Under the pieces are notes generated by a model that was not told where the DNA came from, did no database searches, and saw only the letters and a list, made by a program, of their open reading frames with translations. From Dehalobacter sp. (GTDB lineage: Bacteria > Bacillota > Desulfitobacteriia > Desulfitobacteriales > Syntrophobotulaceae): DNA of 64,000 nt. The DNA lies in the NCBI GenBank assembly GCA_023667845.1, contig JAMPIU010000206.1:1-64000 (forward strand), written 5' to 3'. The position numbers were made by a program, and so were the translations under genes. Shown here in pieces: positions 17,814 to 27,802 of the stretch. Every line of letters starts with the position of its first letter. Position 1 is the first letter of the stretch.

Positions 17814-17841
17814 AAAAAAGAGAACACCGAAGTGTTCTCTT
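17814..17841 (-). terminator. Rho-independent terminator after tsf
   Basis: Minus-strand hairpin AGAGAACAC-ttcg-GTGTTCTCT followed by TTTTTT. It starts within the tsf stop codon. The UUCG tetraloop and T-run make it a strong intrinsic terminator, partly separating rpsB-tsf from pyrH-frr. Confidence 0.9.
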
Positions 17842-18493
17842 ATCGATTTATTTCTTTCATGACTTCATCGGCAAAATTATCCTGGCGCTTTTCAATTCCT
17901 TCACCCAACTCATAGCGGGTAAATCTGCGAATAGCTATTTTCTCACCGATTTTAGCAATCTTAGCCATGACCAGGTCTTTGACTAAAATATCGGGGTCCT
18001 TGATAAAAGGCTGTTCTACAAGACAAACTTCCTTATAGAATTTCTCTATGCGGCCGTCAACCATCTTGTCAACAATTTTTTCCGGTTTCCCTTCGTTCAA
18101 TGCCTGAGCCCTAAATATTTCTCTTTCATGGGCAACAACGTCAGCCGGAACATCTTCTTTATTGACATAAAGCGGTTTAGCTGCGGCGATCTGCATCGCA
18201 ATATCCTTAGCCAGCTGCTTAAATTCATCTCCACGGGACACAAAGTCGGTCTCGCTGTTTAATTCGAGCAGAACGCCAATTCTGCCACCTCCATGAATGT
18301 AGGCTTCTACAGTCCCTTCGGCAGCAATTCGTCCTTCTTTTTTAGCAGCAGCAGCCAGACCTTTTTCTCTTAGGAAATCTATCGCTTTGTCCATATCGGC
18401 ATTACATTCGGTTAATGCCTTTTTGCAGTCCATCATTCCGGCTCCGGTTCTTTCCCTGAGTTCTTTCACCTGAGAAGAAGTAACTTCAGCCAT
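17840..18493 (-). CDS. tsf: Elongation factor Ts
   Basis: Nucleotide exchange factor for EF-Tu. The 217-aa protein starts at ATG 18493 ([20 protein letters not shown]) directly behind AAGGAGGG; the frame is open further upstream but without a better start. It shows the UBA-like N-terminal domain, the TDFV motif ([15 protein letters not shown]) and a single short dimerisation core, as in Firmicutes. It follows rpsB by 92 bp with an attenuator-like hairpin between. Confidence 0.97.
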   Translation of the reverse strand: MAEVTSSQVKELRERTGAGMMDCKKALTECNADMDKAIDFLREKGLAAAAKKEGRIAAEGTVEAYIHGGGRIGVLLELNSETDFVSRGDEFKQLAKDIAMQIAAAKPLYVNKEDVPADVVAHEREIFRAQALNEGKPEKIVDKMVDGRIEKFYKEVCLVEQPFIKDPDILVKDLVMAKIAKIGEKIAIRRFTRYELGEGIEKRQDNFADEVMKEINR

Positions 18494-18532
18494 ACGGTAA
18501 CCCTCCTTTATTGAATACTTTACGACACATAT

Positions 18533-18583
18533 AAAAACAGGGTAAGTCATGAAGAACATACCCCAATCTCACCCTGTTTTTTT
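18533..18583 (-). terminator. Attenuator-like hairpin between rpsB and tsf
   Basis: Stem ACAGGGT / ACCCTGT around a ~30-nt loop, with TTTTT on the tsf side of the minus strand and an A-run on the other. The location between rpsB and tsf suggests partial termination that lowers tsf relative to rpsB; this is inference. Confidence 0.55.
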
Positions 18584-18585
18584 AA

Positions 18586-19323
18586 CTATTCTTCGTCTTC
18601 GGTTTGATTGCTCTCTTCAGCTTCTTCAGTATTGTCAAGACTTCCTTGTTGTCCTTCGATGATGGCATCAGCCATTTTCGCGGTGAGCAGTTTTACAGCC
18701 CGGATCGCGTCATCGTTGGCAGGAATCACAACATCGATCTCGTCAGGATCACAGTTGGTATCGACAATTCCTACGATCGGAATATTTAATCTTCTTGCCT
18801 CAGCCACGGCAATTCTTTCTTTACGCGGATCAACGATGAATAAAATATCAGGAAGTTTCTTCATGTTTTTGATACCGCCAAGGAATCTTTCCAGCTTACC
18901 CATTTCATGGCGCAGCGCAGCGACTTCCTTCTTAGGAAGAACTTCAAAAACGCCTTCTGCTTCCATTCTTTCGAGCTGATGCAGTCTTTGGACTCTCTTT
19001 TGGATGGTCTGGAAGTTCGTCAGCATTCCGCCGAGCCAACGCTCGTTAACAAAATACATGCCGCAACGTTCAGCTTCTTCTTTCACAGATTCCTGAGCCT
19101 GTTTTTTTGTACCTACAAACAGCACAGTTCCGCCGTTTACTGCGATATCCCGGATAAAATTGAAAGCCTCGTCAACTTTTTTGACGGTTTTCTGAAGGTC
19201 AATGATATAGATACCATTTCTCTCCGTAAAAATGTAACGAGCCATTTTAGGATTCCAGCGGCGGGTCTGATGCCCGAAGTGTACACCGGCCTCTAAGAGT
19301 TGCTTCATAGAAATTACAGCCAT
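18586..19323 (-). CDS. rpsB: 30S ribosomal protein S2
   Basis: 245-aa S2. It starts at ATG 19323 behind GAGGAGGTG (the open frame continues upstream without support). Signatures: [53 protein letters not shown], and [20 protein letters not shown]. The C-terminus is acidic ([13 protein letters not shown]). The leader (about 155 bp to the next gene) has GC-rich complementary segments that might fold, but I recognise no named motif in it. Confidence 0.97.
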   Translation of the reverse strand: MAVISMKQLLEAGVHFGHQTRRWNPKMARYIFTERNGIYIIDLQKTVKKVDEAFNFIRDIAVNGGTVLFVGTKKQAQESVKEEAERCGMYFVNERWLGGMLTNFQTIQKRVQRLHQLERMEAEGVFEVLPKKEVAALRHEMGKLERFLGGIKNMKKLPDILFIVDPRKERIAVAEARRLNIPIVGIVDTNCDPDEIDVVIPANDDAIRAVKLLTAKMADAIIEGQQGSLDNTEEAEESNQTEDEE

Positions 19324-19482
19324 TGTGTAACACCTCCTCTCTTCATTTGTTTTTTTCCTCCGCAGGTTCATTCCTGGTACCCTTTGCTTGCGCAAAGAAC
19401 TTGTACGCTAAGTCCCACTGCGTGTGTACTCCAAAAAATCACACTGCGAATAGAATATCATACCCTACTCCCGAATGCAACT

Positions 19483-19947
19483 TTAATTAATCCCGTAATG
19501 GGCGGCCAGATTGGACCGGATATTATGAGAAATGATAAACTCCTCTAAATCTGTAAGCAGTTCATTATAGGGAAAATAAAGATCAGTAAGGTAATACACT
19601 TTATTATTCCCGGCTTTAAGCAGCACAATTTCTTCATTGTTTTTGGTCCAAAAGAATGAGGCTTTACGGATATCTTTCGGTTCAAATGTCTTTTTCCGGA
19701 ATAAGGACCGGAAGATGATCGCCTGATCATCAATAACAATCCGTTTCGTTTTCGCCGTCAACCAGATCAACAGGATCAAGAGAATCGTAACAGCATAAAT
19801 TCCGGAAAGGATCAGCAAATAAAGTGTCGGTAAAGCGTAGTAAAAGAGTACCCCTCCGATCAGCAGCGGATACAGGATGATATATAGCACTCCCGGAATT
19901 ACTAAAGGTTTCATGCGGTAACCATATTCTTGCGCATCCATAATCAT
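19483..19947 (-). CDS. Membrane protein with PH-like domain, unknown function
   Basis: 154-aa protein with two hydrophobic segments (about 14-33 and 38-62, VLYIILYPLLIGGVLFYYAL and the ITILLILLIWL-type second helix). A soluble C-terminal region follows (KRIVIDDQAIIFRSLFRKKTF...), reading like a bacterial PH-like domain. It is 12 bp downstream of codY, on the same strand. The start is ATG 19947 or 19941. It is not a recognised named gene. Confidence 0.7.
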   Translation of the reverse strand: MIMDAQEYGYRMKPLVIPGVLYIILYPLLIGGVLFYYALPTLYLLILSGIYAVTILLILLIWLTAKTKRIVIDDQAIIFRSLFRKKTFEPKDIRKASFFWTKNNEEIVLLKAGNNKVYYLTDLYFPYNELLTDLEEFIISHNIRSNLAAHYGIN

Positions 19948-19959
19948 TTACCCTTCTCT

Positions 19960-20751
19960 TTAACGATGCCGTTTAATGTACTTATCCAGCTCTTCCAGCA
20001 GATAGTCATTCAGAACCTTGATATACGTGCCTTTCATTCCGAGAGACTTTGATTCAATCACGCCTGCTGATTCAAACTTGCGCAGCGCGTTGACAATTAC
20101 CGAACGGGTAATGCCAACCCTGTCGGCAATTTTGCTGGCTACCAGCAGCCCCTCGCCACCGCCCAGTTCAGCAAAAATATGCTCAACTGCCTCGAGTTCC
20201 GAGTAAGACAGTGTTCCCACCGCAATTTGCACAGCAGCTTTCTTGCGGGCTTCTTCCTCCGCCTGTTCAGCCTTGACGCGCAGGATTTCCATACCAATCA
20301 CGGTAGCACCATATTCTGCAAGGATCAAATCCTCCGAGCGAAACTGCTTGCCAAATTTGGCCAGAACGAGCGTCCCGACCCTGTCTCCGCCTCCAAGAAT
20401 CGGCACAATTGTTGTCATCTTATTGCCGAAAACACACTCGTGATGCTTGCTGAATACACAGGCATTCGCAACTTGCGTTGTGTTCGCCTTTGTTTCGGTC
20501 ATTTTTAGCAGACCTTCATTGTAGCTTTCCGGGAATCTTTCTGTATGAAGAACGATTTGTTCCATTTCCCCGCAGTGGAAATCGTCCATGAAGCTATAGC
20601 CGAGGATTTTCCCCCTGCGTCCGACAATATAACAATTGGCAGCAATCTCCTGACTTAGTACTTTGGCCATCTCGTCAAAATCCACAGGTTTTCCGGCAGC
20701 ACGCTGAATGAGTCCGCTAATTTTTCTGGTCTTTTCTAGTAAAATTTCCAC
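19960..20751 (-). CDS. codY: GTP/branched-chain amino acid-sensing repressor CodY
   Basis: Global regulator of stationary-phase and nutrient genes in Firmicutes. The 263-aa protein has the N-terminal GAF ligand domain ([13 protein letters not shown]...; [20 protein letters not shown]) and the C-terminal winged helix with the invariant [20 protein letters not shown], followed by [23 protein letters not shown] at 20751 follows GGGGGTAA. It lies at the end of the xerC-hslV-hslU-codY cluster, as in Bacillus codVWXY. Confidence 0.97.
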   Translation of the reverse strand: MEILLEKTRKISGLIQRAAGKPVDFDEMAKVLSQEIAANCYIVGRRGKILGYSFMDDFHCGEMEQIVLHTERFPESYNEGLLKMTETKANTTQVANACVFSKHHECVFGNKMTTIVPILGGGDRVGTLVLAKFGKQFRSEDLILAEYGATVIGMEILRVKAEQAEEEARKKAAVQIAVGTLSYSELEAVEHIFAELGGGEGLLVASKIADRVGITRSVIVNALRKFESAGVIESKSLGMKGTYIKVLNDYLLEELDKYIKRHR

Positions 20752-20829
20752 AGATTACCCCCCTTATTCTTGGTACTCAGAACTCAAAAACTTGAACTAT
20801 ATTGATGTTAATAATTTTGAAATACGAAT

Positions 20830-22212
20830 TTAAAGAATATACTTTGACAGGTCCTGATTCTTCGCAACATCGCCGACCCGTTTCTGGATATACTCCCGGT
20901 TAATGGTGATGGAATAATCCTCCGGCAGTTCTGAAGCTTCGAACGAAAGCTCCTCCAAGACTTTTTCGACAATGGTATGCAGTCTCCGTGCCCCGATATT
21001 TTCCGTGTAAGCGTTGACATTGTAAGCGATCTGGGCTATTTCTTCAATCGCATTCTCGGAAAAAATGACGTCTATGCCCTCTGTAGAGAGCAGCGCACCA
21101 TACTGTTTAATCAGTGAAGCCTGCGGTTCAATCAGAATCCGTTTAAAATCTGCAACACTCAACGATTCCAGCTCGACACGGATCGGCAGTCTTCCCTGGA
21201 GTTCCGGTATCAGATCGGAAGGTTTCGCTACGTGGAAAGCGCCTGCAGCAATAAATAGAATATGATCCGTCCGGACAGGACCGTACTTGGTCATTACGGT
21301 GGATCCTTCAATCAGCGGCAGAATATCCCGCTGGACCCCTCCGCGGGAAACATCAGGACCGCCTGAAGATTCCTTGCCGGCAATCTTATCAATTTCGTCG
21401 ATAAAAACGATGCCTTCCTGCTCAGTCCGCCGAATGGCTTCCTGCACCGCCTCATCTTGGTCAATCAGATTCTGGGCCTCTTCCTGAGCCAGAATTCTGC
21501 GGGCTTCTTTGACGGTTACTTTGCGTTTTTTGCGTTTCTTCGGAAACATTCCGGCCATCATGTCCTGAATGTTGACGCCGAGCTCCATGCCTGAAGCACC
21601 AAGCATATCCGTATATTGAGAGCTTTCTTCCACTTCAATCTCAAGGGTATGCTCCTCAAGCTCTCCTTTTTGAAGCTTTTCTTTGAGGAATTCCCTGTCT
21701 TTTTCTACTTCCGGAGAAGCAGGGCTTTCTTTTTCCGGTTCATTATCCTGGTTGAATAAATACTGAAATGGATTAATATTGGATGATTCTTTCTTTTTGC
21801 CCGGGACAAGTATTGTTAGAAGACGTTTCTCCGCATTCACCTCAGCCTGAGCTTCAACTTCTTGCATTTTTTCGCTTTTGACCATGCGTAAAGCGATCTC
21901 GGTCAAATCCCGGATGATCGATTCAACGTCCCTGCCGACATAGCCGACTTCGGTAAACTTCGTGGCTTCCACTTTGGTAAAAGGAGCCTTGACGAGCTTA
22001 GCCAGGCGCCGGGCAATCTCTGTCTTGCCTACCCCCGTAGGCCCGATCATTAAAATATTCTTCGGAAGAACATCCTCCTGCAGGGCTGCAGGCAGAAGCG
22101 AGCGGCGGTATCTGTTGCGCAGGGCAATGGCTACGGCTCTTTTGGCCTGTTTTTGTCCAACGATATATTTATCCAGTTCGGCGACGATTTCCTTTGGTGT
22201 AAGCTGTTCCAT
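20830..22212 (-). CDS. hslU: ATP-dependent protease ATPase subunit HslU (ClpY/CodX)
   Basis: AAA+ unfoldase that feeds substrates to HslV. The 460-aa protein has Walker [17 protein letters not shown], the pore motif GYVGRD, Walker B FIDEIDKI, an inserted I-domain (about 145-245), a sensor region and the C-terminal helix ending SKYIL that docks into HslV. Its ATG overlaps the hslV stop by one base (TGATG). Confidence 0.97.
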   Translation of the reverse strand: MEQLTPKEIVAELDKYIVGQKQAKRAVAIALRNRYRRSLLPAALQEDVLPKNILMIGPTGVGKTEIARRLAKLVKAPFTKVEATKFTEVGYVGRDVESIIRDLTEIALRMVKSEKMQEVEAQAEVNAEKRLLTILVPGKKKESSNINPFQYLFNQDNEPEKESPASPEVEKDREFLKEKLQKGELEEHTLEIEVEESSQYTDMLGASGMELGVNIQDMMAGMFPKKRKKRKVTVKEARRILAQEEAQNLIDQDEAVQEAIRRTEQEGIVFIDEIDKIAGKESSGGPDVSRGGVQRDILPLIEGSTVMTKYGPVRTDHILFIAAGAFHVAKPSDLIPELQGRLPIRVELESLSVADFKRILIEPQASLIKQYGALLSTEGIDVIFSENAIEEIAQIAYNVNAYTENIGARRLHTIVEKVLEELSFEASELPEDYSITINREYIQKRVGDVAKNQDLSKYIL

Positions 22213-22754
22213 CAGTCCACGTCCTCCAGTTCTTCCACGACAATATTTTCATTGGTATAAACACAAATAGAGGCAGCCACTTTCATGGCTTCCCTGACAA
22301 GCTCTCCCGCGTTAAGATCCGTATGTGTATTCAGGGCGCGCGCCGCAGCCAGCGCGTAATTTCCGCCTGATCCAATCGCGGCAATACCGTCGTCAGGCTC
22401 AATGACTTCCCCTGAGCCGGAAATCAGCAAAATTGTATTTTTATCGGCCACGATCAGCAATGCCTCAAGGTTTCTGAGCATCCTGTCCGTCCGCCATTCT
22501 TTGGCCAACTCTACTGAGGCTCTCTGCAAATTGCCGTGATACTCCTCGAGCTTTCCTTCAAATTTTTCGAAAAGCGTAAAAGCATCGGCCACAGAACCAG
22601 CAAATCCCGCCAGGACTTTTCCTTGATACAAACGGCGGATTTTACGGGCCGTATGCTTCATCACTGTCGCTTGTCCCATGGTAACCTGGCCGTCGCCTGC
22701 AATAGCCACTTTTGATTCCTTTTTGATCGCAATAATCGTCGTTGCATGAAACAT
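22212..22754 (-). CDS. hslV: ATP-dependent protease peptidase subunit HslV (ClpQ/CodW)
   Basis: Proteasome-beta-like threonine peptidase, 180 aa, forming the double hexamer capped by HslU. ATG 22754 ([10 protein letters not shown]) lies about 7 nt after a GAGGGGGA site; an upstream ATG is unsupported. The expected catalytic N-terminal Thr is residue 5, so four residues (MFHA) would need removal rather than just the initiator Met. Conserved segments are [29 protein letters not shown], and [14 protein letters not shown]. Confidence 0.96.
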   Translation of the reverse strand: MFHATTIIAIKKESKVAIAGDGQVTMGQATVMKHTARKIRRLYQGKVLAGFAGSVADAFTLFEKFEGKLEEYHGNLQRASVELAKEWRTDRMLRNLEALLIVADKNTILLISGSGEVIEPDDGIAAIGSGGNYALAAARALNTHTDLNAGELVREAMKVAASICVYTNENIVVEELEDVD

Positions 22755-22856
22755 GAATATGTTCCCCCTCAATTTGCAGTGTACTTATAATTTTCTGAAG
22801 AGTCAAGGGTAATTTTCAAAAATGCAGTAGCTTTTATGAATATTCTAAATATTACT

Positions 22857-23759
22857 TCATTTTGCTCTTGGGTGAGATTTCAGATAGACGCTCCGAAGTT
22901 TTTCCCTGGACAGGTGCGTGTAAATCTGGGTTGAAGACAATTTCTTATGCCCCAGCAGCTCCTGAACACTTCTTAAATCCGCGCCGCCCTCCAGCAGGTG
23001 CGTTGCAAATGTATGACGCAGCATATGCGGATGAACATGCTGGTTAAGCTTAGCGGTTTTCTCCAGTTTGTCCAGGATCCGGCGCACTGAGCGCGAACTT
23101 AGCCGCATATCTTTGTAGTTTAAAATCAGCGCTTCCTGTTGATCATCCCGCTGCAGCAGGTACCTTTTGACCGCCTCTTCCGCCGGTTCCGTCAAAGGAA
23201 CAATCCGCTCCTTTTTCCCTTTCCCGAACACCCTGATCAGGCTGCCATCAATATCCACATCTGATTTATTCAAGCTGACAAGCTCGCTTACCCTAAGTCC
23301 CGAACCATAAAGCAGTTCGACAATCACCTGGTCGCGCAGTCCGTTCTTTTCATCCTGATTGGAAGCTTCCAGAAGCTTTTCCATATGCTCCTGGAAAAGA
23401 AAACGCGGGAGATTTTTGCCGACTTTGGGCGTTGCAATTTTCTGTATAGGGTTCTGGCTGACAATTTCTTCGCGGCAGAGATATTTAAAAAAAGAACGCA
23501 TTGCAGCGATTTTTCGGGCAATGCTTTTTCTTTTCAGTTCCCTTTCTGTCATCTGACCAATGTAACTGCGGACAATATATTTATCAATCTGGCTAACTTC
23601 AAGACTTTCGGTCTCGATTCCGAGTTCATGGGCAGAGAATTCCAGAAACTGAATTAAATCACTCTGATAAGCCGCAAGCGTCAGTTCGGAAGAATTTCTG
23701 GTTTTGAGATATGCGGTAAACACATCCAGGGCTTTATCTGCCAGCACCTGTTTCACCAC
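22857..23759 (-). CDS. xerC: Tyrosine recombinase XerC (CodV)
   Basis: Site-specific recombinase that resolves chromosome dimers at dif. The 300-aa protein has an N-terminal SAM-like core-binding domain (residues 8-95) and the catalytic domain with Arg in YGSGLRVSELVSL, Lys in GKGKKERIVPL, HxxR in HPHMLRHTFATHLLEGG, His in LLGHKKLSSTQIYTH, and the nucleophile Tyr in that same segment. The start is annotated at GTG 23759; no strong ribosome binding site is seen, so it may lie a few codons on. The cluster position xerC-hslVU-codY matches Bacillus codV. Confidence 0.93.
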   Translation of the reverse strand: MVKQVLADKALDVFTAYLKTRNSSELTLAAYQSDLIQFLEFSAHELGIETESLEVSQIDKYIVRSYIGQMTERELKRKSIARKIAAMRSFFKYLCREEIVSQNPIQKIATPKVGKNLPRFLFQEHMEKLLEASNQDEKNGLRDQVIVELLYGSGLRVSELVSLNKSDVDIDGSLIRVFGKGKKERIVPLTEPAEEAVKRYLLQRDDQQEALILNYKDMRLSSRSVRRILDKLEKTAKLNQHVHPHMLRHTFATHLLEGGADLRSVQELLGHKKLSSTQIYTHLSREKLRSVYLKSHPRAK

Positions 23760-23807
23760 CCATATTCATAATGTAGTAGACCGATTCATTAAGCCTATGG
23801 TTCGGGT

Positions 23808-23917
23808 TAGTCTCCGTAATGGATGACCGCTTTCGGCTGTTGTGCCATCCATGGCACAAAAAGCCGCGCTGCGCAATCCATGCTCCGCTTGACGCTGGAC
23901 ATCCATTACGGAGACTA
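23808..23917 (-). repeat. Palindromic element copy D
   Basis: 110-bp element with a perfect 18-bp outer inverted repeat TAGTCTCCGTAATGGATG / CATCCATTACGGAGACTA. That arm sequence is unrelated to those of the other copies, while the internal core is the same (minus strand AAGCGGAGCATGGATTGCGC..). The inner hairpin is TTGTGCC-atccat-GGCACAA. It is the clearest case of exchanged but still paired arms. Confidence 0.88.
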
Positions 23918-24017
23918 GTCTGGAGTAGTATAAGCTTTTTTGGAGTTAGCGTTATTCTGAGAACCTATTCTAGTATACCGTTCTCTAAATAACTAGACAT
24001 TTAACCCTTCATAGCTT

Positions 24018-24123
24018 GGTCTGTGTGCCACAGTTCCAGCGTAAGCGGAGCATGGATGCGGAGCGCGGCAGTTAGCGCCATGGAGGGCGCTATCTGCCGA
24101 GAGCGGAATGTGGCGCGCAGACC
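24018..24123 (+). repeat. Palindromic element copy E
   Basis: 106-bp element with arms GGTCTGTGTGCCACA / TGTGGCGCGCAGACC (mostly paired). The core is GTAAGCGGAGCATGGATGCGG, and the inner hairpin is TAGCGCC-atgga-GGGCGCTA within GGCAG/CTGCC. Its right half (GCTATCTGCCGAGAGCGGAA) is identical to part of copy F, so the two are close relatives. Confidence 0.88.
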
Positions 24124-24154
24124 AGACCCAAATAAATATAAAAAGATCAATGTA

Positions 24155-25465
24155 CTAGAGTTGTTTTTCTTCGATGAACCTTTCCAGCTCGTGCAACGCC
24201 CTTGCCGATAACCTTGCATTTTTTTCGCGTTTTCCTTTGATTCGTTCCCCGAGAGGAGTGATTAGACCAAAGTTCATATTCATCGGCTGAAAATGAACAC
24301 TGGGCGAACCTTCCAAATGGCGGGCGAGTCCGCCAAGCGCTGTTTCAGGCGGGAAGACAAGCGTATCCTGTCCATTCAGCAGGCGGGCCATATTCAATCC
24401 GGCCAAAAGCCCGCTGGCCGCGGATTCGACATAACCTTCCACGCCGGTAATCTGACCGGCAAAAAACAGATCTGGCTTCATCCTGCAGCTAAAATCAGCA
24501 TTCAGGACTTCAGGCGCATTCAGGAACGAATTCCTGTGCATGACACCGTAACGTACGAACTCAGCGTGTTCTAAGCCTGGTATCAGCCTGAACACGCGTT
24601 TTTGTTCGCTCCACTTTAAATGTGTCTGGAAGCCAACTAAATTCAGAAGGCTTCCCTGGATATTTTCTTTCCGCAGCTGAACAACAGCAAACGGTTTTTT
24701 ACCGGTATGCGGGTTCATAATCCCGACAGGTTTTAACGGCCCGAACGCCATCGTCATGAGTCCGCGCTGGGCCATGACCTCGATCGGCATACAGCCTTCA
24801 AACACCAGATTTTTTTCAAAACCTTGAACCTCGGCAGCTTCGGCCTGAATCAGGGCCTCATAAAAAGTTTCATACTCTTCTTTGCTGAGCGGGCAATTCA
24901 GATAGTCTGCCTCGCCTTTGTCATAGCGGGATGCCCAAAAAGCTTTGGACAGATCAACGGTCTCAAGATCGACAATCGGTGCCGCCGCATCAAAGAAAGA
25001 CAACGCCTCTTTCCCGGTCAGCCGCAGAATATCCGCAGCAAGTTCATCTGTTGTCAGCGGCCCTGTGGCAATGATCACTTTTTCGTCCGCCGGAATCGTT
25101 TTCACTTCCTCGCGGATGATATTAATATTCGGATGACCCGAGACCTTATCGGTAACCATTTGCGCAAAAAGATTCCTGTCAACAGCCAAAGCCCCTCCGG
25201 CCGGTACAGAAGTCTGGTCTGCTGCCGCCATGATCAGCGAATTCAAACGCCTCATTTCTTCCTTCAGCAGCCCGACAGCATTTTCAAGGCCGGCAGCCCT
25301 CAGCGAATTGCTGCAGACCAGCTCGGCAAATTGTTCCGTTTGATGAACGGGTGTGTTTTTCAGCGGACGCATTTCATAAAGATCGACGTCAATCCCGCGC
25401 TGGGCCATCTGCCAGGCAGCTTCGGGCCCCGCAAGGCCCGCGCCAATGATTGTCGCTTTTGCCAT
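24155..25465 (-). CDS. trmFO: Methylenetetrahydrofolate-tRNA-(uracil-5-)-methyltransferase TrmFO
   Basis: Folate- and FAD-dependent enzyme that makes m5U54 in the T-loop of tRNA. The 436-aa protein opens with the FAD dinucleotide motif [20 protein letters not shown]. It has the family segments [68 protein letters not shown] and [12 protein letters not shown]. The start is taken at ATG 25465 (MAKATII); ATG 25474 is the alternative. It is 35 bp downstream of topA. Confidence 0.95.
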   Translation of the reverse strand: MAKATIIGAGLAGPEAAWQMAQRGIDVDLYEMRPLKNTPVHQTEQFAELVCSNSLRAAGLENAVGLLKEEMRRLNSLIMAAADQTSVPAGGALAVDRNLFAQMVTDKVSGHPNINIIREEVKTIPADEKVIIATGPLTTDELAADILRLTGKEALSFFDAAAPIVDLETVDLSKAFWASRYDKGEADYLNCPLSKEEYETFYEALIQAEAAEVQGFEKNLVFEGCMPIEVMAQRGLMTMAFGPLKPVGIMNPHTGKKPFAVVQLRKENIQGSLLNLVGFQTHLKWSEQKRVFRLIPGLEHAEFVRYGVMHRNSFLNAPEVLNADFSCRMKPDLFFAGQITGVEGYVESAASGLLAGLNMARLLNGQDTLVFPPETALGGLARHLEGSPSVHFQPMNMNFGLITPLGERIKGKREKNARLSARALHELERFIEEKQL

Positions 25466-25509
25466 AGTACCCATCCTAGTCGTGTAGTATCGTTCTTAGA
25501 TTCTAATTT

Positions 25510-27603
25510 TTATTCTGTTTCCTTGATTTCTTCGGTAAACCTGCAGTCCTGATTGATGCAGACATATTTTTTGTTTTTTCTGGTACTTTTCTCGGTCATT
25601 ACCCCGCCGCACTCCGGACAAGGGTGAGGTGCCGGTTTCTCCCAGGAAATAAAATCACAGTCCGGGTATTTGCTGCAGCCGTAAAACTTACGTCCTTTTT
25701 TCGATCTCCTGACGACAAGTTTTTCTCCGCATTTCGGGCAGTTCACGCCGATTTCCTCGAGTAAAGGCCGCGCATTCCGGCAGTCAGGAAAACCGGGGCA
25801 AGCCAAAAACTTTCCGAACCGTCCCATCTTGATGACCATATTCCTGCCGCAAAGTTCACAGACTTCATCTGAAACTTCATCCTCAACTTTGATTTTGCCG
25901 ATCTTCTGCTCAGCTTTATCAAGTGTATCGGCAAACGGGCCGTAAAATTCTCCGATAATTTTCTTCCAATCCGATTTTCCGTCTTCGATATCGTCAAGCT
26001 TTTCCTCCATGTTGGCTGTAAACTCCTGGTCGACAATATCCGGAAAATGCTCTTTCAACAAGTTGATCACAATTTCACCAAGCTCGGTTGGAACAAGTTT
26101 CTTGTCTTCCTTTGCTACATAGCCCCTCGTTTGAATCGTTTCAATCGTCGGCGCATACGTACTCGGACGCCCGATCCCCTCTTCCTCCATTTTCCGGACC
26201 AAGGTTGCCTCAGTATAACGCGCCGGGGGCTCGGTGAAATGCTGCTTCTCCTGAAGCTGCCTTAACTGCAGCTTCTGCCCGATGTTGAGATCTCCTTTCA
26301 GGCAGTTTTCCTCATTATCCAGTTTTTCCGGTTCATCGGTGCTTTCTTCATAGACGGTGAGATATCCCGGAAACTTCACTGCTGAAGCATTGGCTCTTAA
26401 AAGGTAATCACCGGCCAGAACGTCTACGGTAATCGTATCATAAACCGCCGCACTCATCTGGCTGGCGACAAAACGGTCCCATATCAGCCGGTAAAGCTTG
26501 AACTGCTCCCGTCCGAGAAAGCCTTTGACGGATTCAGGCGTCCTGAGAGCGGATGTTGGTCTGATTGCCTCGTGCGCTTCCTGGGTCCGGCCTTTGCTGG
26601 CAAATTTCCTCGGCTCTTCGGGATAATAGGCTTCGCCGTAAGTCTCGAGGATAAAACCTTTGGCCTCCTCCTGTGCAGTGTCGGCGATCCGGACAGAGTC
26701 CGTACGCATATACGAAATTAATCCGACCGTACCGGCCTTCCCGAGATCAAGTCCTTCATAGAGCTGCTGGGCCAGCATCATCGTCTTTTTAGGTGTATAG
26801 TTTAATTTGCGGTAGGCTTCCTGCTGGAGACTGCTGGTCGTAAAAGGAGGCGCCGGCTGTTTTCGCTTTTCCTTCGTTTTTACCTCTCCGACTGTGAATG
26901 CGGCCGCCCGAAGTTCCCGCAATACTTCATCCATCTGCTCGCGGCTCGAAATCGTGATCTTTTTGCCCTGCTTATGAAGCAGTTTGGCGGCAAAACTGCC
27001 GCCCCGGCACAAGAATTCCGCATCCAGAGTCCAGTACTCTTCCGGTTCAAAGTTGCGGATTTCTTCTTCTCTGTCACAGATCATTCTGACCGCAACAGAC
27101 TGAACACGTCCGGCACTTAAACCTTTTTTAACTTTCCGCCACAGAAGCGGGCTTAATTTGTAGCCCACCAGTCTGTCCAAAACCCTGCGCGCCTGCTGGG
27201 CATCTACGAGATGCATATCCAGTTTGCGAGGTTTTTTAACGGCATTTTGAATCGTTGGTTTCGTTATTTCATGAAATTCGATCCTGCTCAGCTCTTCGGG
27301 ATTCAGACCGAGCAAGTGCGTCAAGTGCCAGGCAATCGCTTCACCTTCCCTGTCGGGGTCGGACGCCAGCAAGACACGGTCGGCAGTCTTCGCTGCAGCT
27401 TTAAGCTCTTTGACCAAATCGCCGCGTCCTCTGATTGCAATGTATTTCGGCTCAAAATTATGATCGACATCAACCCCGATCTGGCTCTTTGGCAAATCTC
27501 GCAGATGTCCCATGGAAGCTTTGACCGTATAATTCTTAGACAAAAATTTGCTGATGGATTTTGCCTTGGCCGGGGATTCAACGATAACCAAAGTTTTCGA
27601 CAT
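25510..27603 (-). CDS. topA: DNA topoisomerase I
   Basis: Type IA topoisomerase that removes negative supercoils. The 697-aa protein has the Toprim domain (LVIVESPAKAKSISKFL; DPDREGEAIAWHL), the active-site Tyr in GLISYMRTDSVRIA, and a C-terminal tail of three cysteine zinc ribbons (CELCGR..CPGFPDC; CPKCGEKL..CSKYPDC; CPECGG..CINQDC). ATG at 27603 follows a GAGGTGA site. It sits between dprA and trmFO, as in Bacillus smf-topA-gid. Confidence 0.97.
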   Translation of the reverse strand: MSKTLVIVESPAKAKSISKFLSKNYTVKASMGHLRDLPKSQIGVDVDHNFEPKYIAIRGRGDLVKELKAAAKTADRVLLASDPDREGEAIAWHLTHLLGLNPEELSRIEFHEITKPTIQNAVKKPRKLDMHLVDAQQARRVLDRLVGYKLSPLLWRKVKKGLSAGRVQSVAVRMICDREEEIRNFEPEEYWTLDAEFLCRGGSFAAKLLHKQGKKITISSREQMDEVLRELRAAAFTVGEVKTKEKRKQPAPPFTTSSLQQEAYRKLNYTPKKTMMLAQQLYEGLDLGKAGTVGLISYMRTDSVRIADTAQEEAKGFILETYGEAYYPEEPRKFASKGRTQEAHEAIRPTSALRTPESVKGFLGREQFKLYRLIWDRFVASQMSAAVYDTITVDVLAGDYLLRANASAVKFPGYLTVYEESTDEPEKLDNEENCLKGDLNIGQKLQLRQLQEKQHFTEPPARYTEATLVRKMEEEGIGRPSTYAPTIETIQTRGYVAKEDKKLVPTELGEIVINLLKEHFPDIVDQEFTANMEEKLDDIEDGKSDWKKIIGEFYGPFADTLDKAEQKIGKIKVEDEVSDEVCELCGRNMVIKMGRFGKFLACPGFPDCRNARPLLEEIGVNCPKCGEKLVVRRSKKGRKFYGCSKYPDCDFISWEKPAPHPCPECGGVMTEKSTRKNKKYVCINQDCRFTEEIKETE

Positions 27604-27802
27604 GCTTCACCTCATGATTTCTCTCAATGTAATTCTATTGTATCAATATTGATTAAAATTTGATTAATATTACTAAATTATCTTCCTTAATCCTATGCAT
27701 CGTTTCTGATTTAACCCTTAAAAAAAATAGCAACACAAATTATACCATTTATTTTCAAAACCACAATGGTAAAACAAAATATTGTACAAATGAATAACGT
27801 TT

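Larger units (their letters stand above)
23760..24154. other. xerC-trmFO intergenic region
   Basis: About 395 bp without a gene. It contains two oppositely oriented palindromic elements (D, 23808-23917; E, 24018-24123) separated by 100 bp of AT-rich sequence. No promoter is obvious. Confidence 0.7.
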
